A DNA stretch of 64,000 nucleotides. Origin: CAYMYN01 sp964394665 (lineage in GTDB: Bacteria > Planctomycetota > UBA1135 > GCA-002686595). The position numbers and the translations under genes are program-made. The stretch's first letter is position 1. Each line of letters begins with the position of its first letter. Below the pieces are notes generated by a model, which worked only from the letters and a program-made list of their open reading frames with translations, did not search any database and was not told the origin of the DNA. This document shows, piece after piece, positions 50,109 to 57,426 of this stretch. The stretch is taken from contig CAYMYN010000002.1 of assembly GCA_964394665.1 (NCBI GenBank), positions 248,001-312,000 on the forward strand, written 5' to 3'.

Positions 50109-51821
50109 TCATCGGGGTGGAACGAGAAGCTTCACCCGGGCGGCTCGTGCCGACTCGATCGAGACGTGCGCTTCCGGTTGGGGTGGACTGAAGTGCTGTC
50201 CGGCGGCGGACTCGAGCGTGACTTGGTAATCGCCCACGGGGATTCCCTGAGTCATGAACGGGGGCGCCTCGAAGGCCAGCATGTCGCCGATCTTGCCCTG
50301 CATCAGCATGACAACCAGCGGCCCCTCGTATTTGGTCCCATCAGGGAGCTCCACATCGAGCTCCAGGGCTCCCGCCTCCCGGGTCTCGATCGTGCAAGAG
50401 GTGCGCGCGCCCTTCGATACCTCGACGATCGTGGGGCGATCCGGTTCGACCATGACTGGCGCATGGCCAACCACTCCCGAGATGTAGACCGAGTATACGC
50501 CACAAGGCAGGTGTTCGAGAACCAGCGGAAGGTCATCCGATCCGCGGATCGCGAAGACGTGCTTCTCGCCACGGGCCAGCTCGGTCAACCACACGTTCGC
50601 TACTTCCTCTCCGGCCGGACGCTCGAGCAACGAGAGTCCGCCAGCGACATGGATCTCCACCGCACCCCAGCAGTCCTCGACTCGTTGGAGAGGAATCACA
50701 ATATCGAGAGGAGGCTGGTCGAGGCGTCGAAGGCGGTACTCCCCTCCAAATGACTCGTATCCAGCCACTCGCCCACCGAAATGTAGAACGGGGAGCTCGC
50801 TTGGACCGAAAGGACCCTTCACGATCGTCAAGTGCTGGTCGCTGGGCCGGGCGTCGTCCATTGCCGGCATCTCGAGCCATGCCGGGTCCAGGAGGACGTC
50901 TCTCACGGTGTGCACCGAGACCGTCAATGTGAACCCCGGTGTCCGGCTGGCCCAACCGCACGGGGCAGGGGTATCGCCAGAGATGCGCAACCGCTCGCCG
51001 TCGGTGCCGGTGAGATGGATGCGCGCACCGTAGATCGCTTCGAGCTCGAGAACGATCGGGTCTGGAGACGCCTCGAACGTAAGTGGGCGCATCAAGTATC
51101 CCGCAGGCCCTCCGGCGATGACTCGATAACGGACGCCGACGGGGATCGGGTCCAGCTCGAAAGCGCCCCCTTGGGTGGTGATCGACTCGACGACGGGTCC
51201 CTCCTCCTCGCCTTCCAAGATTCGCCTCAGTCGACTCGCATCCATAGGCAAGAGCGCAGGCCATGCGATCACTCGATAGCCGGCCTCGACCTCGGCTCCT
51301 CCTTTCCAACTCAGGCGGCCAGCCAACCTGGGGAGCACTTCCATGTAGATGGTCAGCGAACTCTCCCCCTGCGTGGGGACCGGGCGCCATGCATCGCGGT
51401 AACCGACCCGTGTGGTTTCTATCGCGCCGACAGGTTCTTCTGGTAGCTCGACGGTCGATTCTCCCTTGTCGTCAGTGATCCCAGCGGGGAAACTCGCGCG
51501 TCGCCCTTCGGCATGGAGGTACACCTCGACCCCGGCGATGGGCTTCCGCGTGAGGGTTAGAGCCTGGATCACCAAGGTACGGTTGGAGCCTGGGACACCA
51601 TCTCGCGAAGTGCCTTCAGCCTGAAGTGGAGCCTCATCGATTTCCTGAGGCGGTCGGGTGATCCAAGGACTCACGCTCTCGGGCTGTTGGTCTCCGACGG
51701 CGAGCCCTGGATGAACCTCCGGATCTGCGTGCCGCTGTATCCAGGTCCAGCGAATCGACAAGACGAGACACACAGCCACCGATGCGGCGACTGCTGAAAT
51801 CAGGCCTGGCCTGGCTCTCAT
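50109..51821 (-). CDS. Membrane-anchored protein with carboxypeptidase-regulatory-like beta domains
   Basis: The 570-residue product has an N-terminal transmembrane anchor (about 8-24, GLISAVAASVAVCLVLSI) and then repeated beta-sandwich-like segments. Examples are LVIQALTLTRKPIAGVEVYLHAEGRRASFPAGITDDKGESTVELP and ALELDVELPDGTKYEGPLVVMLMQG, which resemble CarboxypepD_reg/CnaB-like domains. No catalytic motif is seen. Its codon use is slightly less GC-biased than neighbouring genes. The ATG at 51821 overlaps the stop of the small Cys-rich gene upstream. Confidence 0.65.
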   Translation of the reverse strand: MRARPGLISAVAASVAVCLVLSIRWTWIQRHADPEVHPGLAVGDQQPESVSPWITRPPQEIDEAPLQAEGTSRDGVPGSNRTLVIQALTLTRKPIAGVEVYLHAEGRRASFPAGITDDKGESTVELPEEPVGAIETTRVGYRDAWRPVPTQGESSLTIYMEVLPRLAGRLSWKGGAEVEAGYRVIAWPALLPMDASRLRRILEGEEEGPVVESITTQGGAFELDPIPVGVRYRVIAGGPAGYLMRPLTFEASPDPIVLELEAIYGARIHLTGTDGERLRISGDTPAPCGWASRTPGFTLTVSVHTVRDVLLDPAWLEMPAMDDARPSDQHLTIVKGPFGPSELPVLHFGGRVAGYESFGGEYRLRRLDQPPLDIVIPLQRVEDCWGAVEIHVAGGLSLLERPAGEEVANVWLTELARGEKHVFAIRGSDDLPLVLEHLPCGVYSVYISGVVGHAPVMVEPDRPTIVEVSKGARTSCTIETREAGALELDVELPDGTKYEGPLVVMLMQGKIGDMLAFEAPPFMTQGIPVGDYQVTLESAAGQHFSPPQPEAHVSIESARAARVKLLVPPR

Positions 51822-52225
51822 TGGGGGCAGATCGCTTGCACCTGGGTGCGGGGTTCGTTCCACCACAGCTGGCAAGGGCCGCCGCCTCCGGGGCACGGCG
51901 GGCAGTCTCCGGCCTTGCGCGGAACCCAGAGTTCGCCCACCACGTGGAGGACGACTTGGCAGCAGGCGTCGATCGGGCCCTCGGGGTCACAGGTGCAGGC
52001 GATCCAGCCGTTCGGCAGCATCTTCGGCTCACAGCAAGGGCCGGGGTTGCAGGACAACGTCCAGTCCTGTCCAACACCACCATTCGCGCCCGACGCGCGG
52101 CAGGTACTCGACTCTAGGCTACTGGTCGGCGCGAACCGTGCGGAGGCTGACCAGGCCCAGCCCAGCGGGGTCGCGACGAGAAGAAGGCTCGAGACGATCA
52201 GGCACTTCAAATCGGTCTTGTTCAT
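51818..52225 (-). CDS. Small exported Cys-rich protein
   Basis: The 135-residue product has a signal peptide (about 8-28, LIVSSLLLVATPLGWAWSASA) and twelve Cys in the mature part (STCRASG, LSCNPGPCCEPK, ACTCDPEGPIDACCQVV, CPPCPGGGGPC), which suggests a disulphide-stabilised secreted protein. No family is recognised. The stop overlaps the next gene start (ATGA), so both are probably made together. ATG 52225 is preferred over a GTG at 52243. Confidence 0.6.
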   Translation of the reverse strand: MNKTDLKCLIVSSLLLVATPLGWAWSASARFAPTSSLESSTCRASGANGGVGQDWTLSCNPGPCCEPKMLPNGWIACTCDPEGPIDACCQVVLHVVGELWVPRKAGDCPPCPGGGGPCQLWWNEPRTQVQAICPQ

Positions 52226-52631
52226 CCGAGTGCTCGCGTTCACGGGGTCAGGGGAAGGTCCCCTGCGCGACTCGCGCGGGGGGTTCTCGTCATTCTACGG
52301 CCCCGGCCCCGGCCTCGGCCCCGGCCTCGGCCCCGGCCTCGGCCCCGGGTTCCGCGGGCGTAACCTGTTGTCCGGGCTGAGTTTACGGGATGCTCGATTT
52401 CCAGGATTCTTCTCCTGGCCCGCCTCGCCCCCCAGTCGAGGATCCGTACGTGGAATCGGTCTCACGAGGGACCGGGGCCGCGTCCGTCATTCAAGGGGGC
52501 GAGCTCCTCGAGAGAAGCTCTGTAGGCCAGAGGATCGACTCTCAACGAGCTCCTGTGGAGGGGCGCTTGCAGCCAAGTGAGACTTGGCCTCTTCCTGGTG
52601 TTCTTCCAGGTCGTGGAAGCGTGTCCGAACC
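52226..52631. other. Intergenic stretch with minisatellite
   Basis: No gene is supported here. The stretch holds a 12-base tandem repeat (52299-52347). It separates the Cys-rich gene from the stop of the DEAD-box helicase gene, both on the minus strand. Confidence 0.55.
52299..52347. repeat. 12-base tandem repeat (GGCCTCGGCCCC), about four copies
   Basis: The unit GGCCTCGGCCCC is repeated three times exactly after a first variant copy (GGCCCCGGCCCC). Such arrays vary in copy number by slippage. It lies 74 bases upstream of the start codon of the Cys-rich gene, and could influence its expression. Confidence 0.8.
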
Positions 52632-54365
52632 TCAGCGGGGCCCGTTGCGGTCGATGCGCACGGGGACGGTGCGGCCGCGGATCTTGGTGTGGCGCAGGGC
52701 GCGCAGGATCTGGTCCGCGTGGCGGGCCGCTACTTCGATCAGCGAGAACCGATCGGCGATCTCGATCGCACCGACCACGTTGCCCGGCAGGCCCGTCTCG
52801 CCCGTGATCGCCCCGACCAGATCGCCTGGGCGCATGGCGTGGAAACGGCCGGCGCCGATGAAGATGCGCACCGAATCGAAGCCCTGACGGTCCTCCTTCT
52901 GGCGCGGCGGACGCGGGCCCTTGGGCGGGCGCTCGTGGCCGAAGGTCGGGCGCTGCTTGGACGGGCGGCGCTCTTCGGGGGTCGGGTGCGGTTGGGGCTC
53001 GAGGTCCTGGTCGTCGGGGTGGGCGCCCTCGCTCGCGTGGCTCGCCTCGTGGGCGAGCTTCACGGCGGCCGCGGCCAGGTCGAAGAGGTCGACTTCGGCG
53101 GCCAGGCTCTCGACCAGGGTGCGGTACGGATCGAGTTCCCCGGCGAGCACGGTCTCGACGAGCGAGGCGCGCGTCAGCTCGAGCTGTCGCGTACGCAGGT
53201 CGGCGACGGTCGGGATCGTCTCGAGCGAGATGCGCTGGCCCGTGGCGCGCTGGATGTTCTGCAGCAGCCGGCGCTCGCGCGGCTCGATGAACGTGATGGC
53301 CACGCCCTCGCGGCCCGCGCGGCCCGTACGGCCTATGCGGTGCACGTACGCGTCGGGCTCGGTCGGCACGTCGAAGTTGACGACGTGCGAGACGTGCTGG
53401 ATGTCCAGGCCCCGGGCGGCGACGTCGGTGGCTATCAGGAGGTCGGTGCGGCTGTCGCGGAAGCGGCCCATCACGCGGTCGCGCAGCTCCTGGGCGAACC
53501 CACCGTGCAGCGCCTCGGCGCGGTACCCGCGGGCGTTCATGGCCTCCATCACCTCGTCGACGCCCAGGCGCGTGCGGCAGAACACGATCGCCGAGGCGGG
53601 CATCTCCATGTCGAGCACGCGGCCCAGGGCGACGACCTTGTGCGCCCGCTGCACGACGTAGGCGACCTGCCGCACGCGCGGCATCTCGCCCGGCTCGCTC
53701 GTCTCGCGCGCAATCGAGATCTGCACCGGATCGCTGAGGTGCTGGCGCGCGATGGCGAGGATGCGCGGCGCCATCGTGGCCGAGAACAGCGCGGTCTGAC
53801 GCTCTTTCGGAGCCTGGCCCAGGATCGCCTCCAGGTCGTCCGAGAAACCCATGTCGAGCATCTCGTCCGCCTCGTCGAGCACGACCGTGCGCACGTCGTC
53901 GAGCACCAGGGTCCCGCGCTCGAGGTGGTCGAGCGCGCGGCCCGGCGTGGCGACGACGACGTCGATGCCGCGCTCGAGCACCCGCAACTGCTGGTAGATC
54001 GCCTGGCCACCGTAGATCGGGAGCACGCTCGCCCCGCGGTGTTTCCCGTAGCGGTGCACCGCCGCCGCGACCTGCATCGCCAGCTCGCGCGTGGGCACCA
54101 GGATCAGGGCCCGCGGCCGCCCCGGGGCGGGCGCGCCCTTGGGCAGTCCCTGGATGAGGGGCAACGCGAAGGCGGCCGTCTTGCCCGTGCCCGTCGCGGC
54201 TTGTCCGAGCAGGTCGCGGGCGGCGAGCAGCAGGGGGATCGCCTCGCGCTGGATGGGAGTCGGCTCCTCGTACCCCAGCTCGCTCAGGGTGGTGGCCAGG
54301 GGGGCGGAGAGGCCCAGGGCGCTGAAGCCGGTCTGGGGTGCGGTCGTGGGCTCGGTGGGGGTCAT
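52632..54365 (-). CDS. DEAD-box RNA helicase (DeaD/CsdA type)
   Basis: The 577-residue helicase has all core motifs: Q motif (FSALGLS ... EPTPIQREAIP), AATGTGKT, PTRELA, TPGR, DEAD, SAT, ARGLDI and HRIGRTGRAGR. A basic linker (about 445-500) leads to a C-terminal DbpA/CsdA-type RNA-binding domain (VRIFIGAGRFHAMRPGDLVGAITGETGLPGNVVGAIEI...). It probably remodels rRNA or mRNA, for example during ribosome assembly or cold adaptation. The ATG at 54365 is the first start consistent with the family. It is divergent from lysC. Confidence 0.94.
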   Translation of the reverse strand: MTPTEPTTAPQTGFSALGLSAPLATTLSELGYEEPTPIQREAIPLLLAARDLLGQAATGTGKTAAFALPLIQGLPKGAPAPGRPRALILVPTRELAMQVAAAVHRYGKHRGASVLPIYGGQAIYQQLRVLERGIDVVVATPGRALDHLERGTLVLDDVRTVVLDEADEMLDMGFSDDLEAILGQAPKERQTALFSATMAPRILAIARQHLSDPVQISIARETSEPGEMPRVRQVAYVVQRAHKVVALGRVLDMEMPASAIVFCRTRLGVDEVMEAMNARGYRAEALHGGFAQELRDRVMGRFRDSRTDLLIATDVAARGLDIQHVSHVVNFDVPTEPDAYVHRIGRTGRAGREGVAITFIEPRERRLLQNIQRATGQRISLETIPTVADLRTRQLELTRASLVETVLAGELDPYRTLVESLAAEVDLFDLAAAAVKLAHEASHASEGAHPDDQDLEPQPHPTPEERRPSKQRPTFGHERPPKGPRPPRQKEDRQGFDSVRIFIGAGRFHAMRPGDLVGAITGETGLPGNVVGAIEIADRFSLIEVAARHADQILRALRHTKIRGRTVPVRIDRNGPR

Positions 54366-54549
54366 CGCGACTTCGGGGGACGGGCTCGAAGCGCGCCAGT
54401 ATCGCACGAGCGGCCCCGGCCGTCCCGGACCGGCTCCGAAGTCCTCGATGGGGGCCCGGGGACGCTCCTGGGCGAGCCCTGGGCCGTTGGGATCGCCGTG
54501 GGGCGGGGGCTAGACTTCGCCGCGTGCCCCGAACCCGCCCCCATCCACG

Positions 54550-55893
54550 GTGTCGAGCGTGATCGTCCAGAAGTTCGGCGGCACGTCCGTGGGTGGACCG
54601 GAGCCGATCCGCCGGCTGGGCGGCATCGTCGCGGCCGCGCTCGAGCGCCGGCCGGTGGTCGTGGTCTCGGCCGTGGGGGGCGTGACAAACCAACTGCTCG
54701 CCCTGGGCAAGGCGGCCCTCGCCGGGGCCTGGCGGCCGGGGTGGGAGGAGCTGTCCACGCGCCACAGCGCGATCCTCGGGGAACTCGACCTCGACCCCGG
54801 GCCCTGCTCGACGCTGCTCGAGGAGCTCGCGAGTCTGCTGCGCGGCGTCGAGCTGCTGCGCGAACTCACCCCGCGCACCCTCGACCAGATCGCCAGCTAC
54901 GGCGAGCGCCTCAGCGCGCGCATCGTCGCCGCGCACCTCGCCTCGCGCGGGATCGAGGCCCGCGCCCTGGACGCCTGGGAGGCCGGGCTCGTCACGGACA
55001 GCCGCTTCGGCGGCGCCCGTCCGTTGCCCGAGTGCGAGGACTGGATCCGTGCCGCGCTCGGCGCCGAGGGCGCGCTGCCGGTCGTGACCGGCTACATCGG
55101 CCGCGACCTGGCGGGCGACGTGACGACGCTGGGGCGCGGCGGCAGCGACTACTCGGCGGCCGTCTTCGGCGCGGCCCTCGACGCCGAGGAGATCCAGATC
55201 TGGACCGACGTCGACGGCGTCATGACCGCCGATCCGCGTCTCGTCCCCGGCGCGCGCCACGTCGAGGCCCTGACCTTCGCCGAGGCCGCCGAGTTGGCCT
55301 TCTTCGGCGCCAAGGTGCTGCACCCGGCGACGATGATCCCGGCCCTGCGCAAGAACGTCCCCATCCGCGTCCTGAACAGCTTCCGCCCCGAGTTCCCCGG
55401 CACGCTGGTCGTCGCGCGCCTCGAAGGGCCCGCCCGCCGCGTCAAGTCGATCGCCAGCAAGGACCACATCGTGGCGATCAACATCGTCGCCGCGCCGATG
55501 CTGCTCCAGTTCGGTTTCCTCGAACGCATCGCCGAGGTCTTCGCGCGCCACGAGATCGTGATCGACGTGATCGCCACGAGCGAGGTGTCGGTGGCGCTCA
55601 CGACCGGCGCCGACGCCCGCATCGAGCCGGCCGTGGCCGAGCTGGCGCGCTTCAGCGAGGTCCACGTCGTGCGCGACCTGGCCCTGGTCAGCGTCGTCGG
55701 AGAGGAGCTGCGCGACCACGCGGGCATCGCGGCCGCGGTCCTCGCGACGTTGGCCGAGCGGGGCGTGCAGCTCGAGATGACGAGCTATGGCGCCACGCGC
55801 AACAACCTCTCGCTCGTGATCTCCCGCGCGCGCCTCGCCGAGGTCGTGACCGCCCTGCACGAAGAGCTCTTCGCGCTCGCCGCGAAGGCCTGA
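54550..55893 (+). CDS. lysC: Monofunctional aspartate kinase
   Basis: Aspartokinase catalyses the first step towards Lys, Thr and Met. The 447-residue product has the kinase motif VQKFGGTSVGG, the substrate region SYGERLSARI, GRGGSDYSAAVFG and WTDVDGVMTADPR. Two C-terminal ACT domains (about 300-445) suggest feedback control by amino acids. The start is GTG at 54550, with a second GTG three codons later. It is a monofunctional enzyme without homoserine dehydrogenase. Confidence 0.95.
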   Translation: MSSVIVQKFGGTSVGGPEPIRRLGGIVAAALERRPVVVVSAVGGVTNQLLALGKAALAGAWRPGWEELSTRHSAILGELDLDPGPCSTLLEELASLLRGVELLRELTPRTLDQIASYGERLSARIVAAHLASRGIEARALDAWEAGLVTDSRFGGARPLPECEDWIRAALGAEGALPVVTGYIGRDLAGDVTTLGRGGSDYSAAVFGAALDAEEIQIWTDVDGVMTADPRLVPGARHVEALTFAEAAELAFFGAKVLHPATMIPALRKNVPIRVLNSFRPEFPGTLVVARLEGPARRVKSIASKDHIVAINIVAAPMLLQFGFLERIAEVFARHEIVIDVIATSEVSVALTTGADARIEPAVAELARFSEVHVVRDLALVSVVGEELRDHAGIAAAVLATLAERGVQLEMTSYGATRNNLSLVISRARLAEVVTALHEELFALAAKA

Positions 55894-55960
55894 GAGGCCG
55901 AGAGAAAATCGAGCGGACCCGGAACGGACCATCCAGACGGCCACTCAGAACGCCTTTTGG

Positions 55961-55980
55961 ACGGCCGGCAAGCCGGCCGT
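55961..55980. terminator. Hairpin between lysC and the FG-GAP gene
   Basis: ACGGCCGGC and GCCGGCCGT (55961-55969, 55972-55980) form a nine-base-pair stem about 70 bases after the lysC stop. The two genes converge here, so it may serve both directions. There is no T tract. Confidence 0.5.
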
Positions 55981-56027
55981 ACCGAGAGTGCTCGAACTCT
56001 TCTCACACTCCGAGCCGATCGCGGCGC

Positions 56028-57326
56028 TCATCGCGATAGGGCGAGACGCCCCGAGTAGACGCGCAGGTAGCCCCGGGTCGACGCACCGCCCTCGAGGCCG
56101 GGCGCGCCGATGGCGAAGTCGGGGATGCCGTCTCCGTCGATGTCGCCCAGGCTCGCGAGCGCCGCTCCGAAGCCGTCGTCGTCCGCGCGCCCCACGAGTT
56201 CCCGCCCCCCGGCATCCACTCGCCCCCGCACGAGCAGCACGCGCCCCGCTCGCGCTCCCCCGTCGCCGCGCTCGGGGTCGCCGACGAGGAACTCCGGCCG
56301 GCCGTCTCCGTCGAGGTCGCCGATGCCCGCCACGGGCCCCATCCCGGCCCCGGGCCGCCGTCCGTCGCGGCGCCAGAGCAGGCCGCCGTCCGCGCCCGAG
56401 CGCACCTCGACCCGCCCCGCGTCGATGCCGCCGGAGTCGGCGCCGACCGAACTGACCAACACGTCCGGCCGGCCATCGCCATCGAGGTCGCCGATTCTCG
56501 AAATCCACTGTCCGAGTTGCGCCCCGATCTCGGCCCCGTGGACGCCCAGGAGCGCCGCGCCGTCGCGTCCCGAACGCAGCCACGCGCTGCCGGCGTTGAA
56601 GTGCCCCACGTCGCCCAAGGGCGCCCCGATCCACAGGTCCGGCACCCCATCGCCGTCGGCGTCGCCAGCGGCCGCTAGGGCCGTTCCCAGGAGATCGAAC
56701 GGCGCGCCGTCGAAGGTGAGGAGCAACGCCCCGCTCGCGCCGGAGCGCAGCTCCACGCGCCCCGCGGCCGTCCCCGCGCCGTTCGCGAACGGCGCCCCGA
56801 CGGCGAGATCCGCGGCCCCGTCCCCGTCGACGTCGCCCACGTTCGCGAGCGCCGCGCCGAAGCGCGCCCCGCCGTTGCCGCCGGTCGCGCTCCACAGCAG
56901 GGTCCCGCTCGCCCCGGAGAACACGCTCACCCGTCCGCGCGATCCGCCGTGGCGGGGAGAGCCCACCGCGAAGTCGGGAACGCCGTCCCCGTCGACGTCG
57001 CCGAGCCCCGCCAAGCTGGCGCCGAACTGTTCGGACGTCGTCGGACCGACGAGCTCGTGCAGCACGCTCCCGCTACGGCCCGAGATCACCCACGCCTGCC
57101 CCGAACCCGGTCCGTTGCGCGCGGACAGGGGGGCGCCCAGGGCGAAGTCGGCCCGGCCGTCCCCATCGAGGTCGCCGAGCCCCACCACGGCCGCGCCGAA
57201 TCGATCCCCATCGGCGGGGCCCACCAGGCTGTGGAGCAACTCCCCGCCGGCGGAGGCCTCGGCCGCCGCGGCCACGATCGACATCCACGCGAGCGCCCCA
57301 CCCGATCCCCAACCCCTCGCTCCCAT
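56028..57326 (-). CDS. Exported FG-GAP (integrin-type beta-propeller) repeat protein
   Basis: The 432-residue product has a signal peptide (about 10-27) and seven FG-GAP units with the pattern G-LDGDG-(A/P)DFA-GAP, for example GLGDLDGDGRADFALGAP and NVGDVDGDGAADLAVGAP. These form a calcium-binding beta-propeller. Seven blades are expected for a closed propeller, so the protein appears complete. No enzymatic domain is attached. The protein is probably extracellular or on the cell surface. Confidence 0.9.
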   Translation of the reverse strand: MGARGWGSGGALAWMSIVAAAAEASAGGELLHSLVGPADGDRFGAAVVGLGDLDGDGRADFALGAPLSARNGPGSGQAWVISGRSGSVLHELVGPTTSEQFGASLAGLGDVDGDGVPDFAVGSPRHGGSRGRVSVFSGASGTLLWSATGGNGGARFGAALANVGDVDGDGAADLAVGAPFANGAGTAAGRVELRSGASGALLLTFDGAPFDLLGTALAAAGDADGDGVPDLWIGAPLGDVGHFNAGSAWLRSGRDGAALLGVHGAEIGAQLGQWISRIGDLDGDGRPDVLVSSVGADSGGIDAGRVEVRSGADGGLLWRRDGRRPGAGMGPVAGIGDLDGDGRPEFLVGDPERGDGGARAGRVLLVRGRVDAGGRELVGRADDDGFGAALASLGDIDGDGIPDFAIGAPGLEGGASTRGYLRVYSGRLALSR

Positions 57327-57426
57327 CCCTAACCTCCCGCGCGATTCGCGCAGGAGCCAGACCGCGGACCCCGGGCGAGGTTGCGGGGCAATCGCGAGGA
57401 ACCGCGGCGCTCCGCCCGCGGAGCGG

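Noticed and set aside
49806..50112. Short minus-strand frames of 60-90 codons
   Set aside because: They have no codon bias, no ribosome-binding site and no family resemblance.
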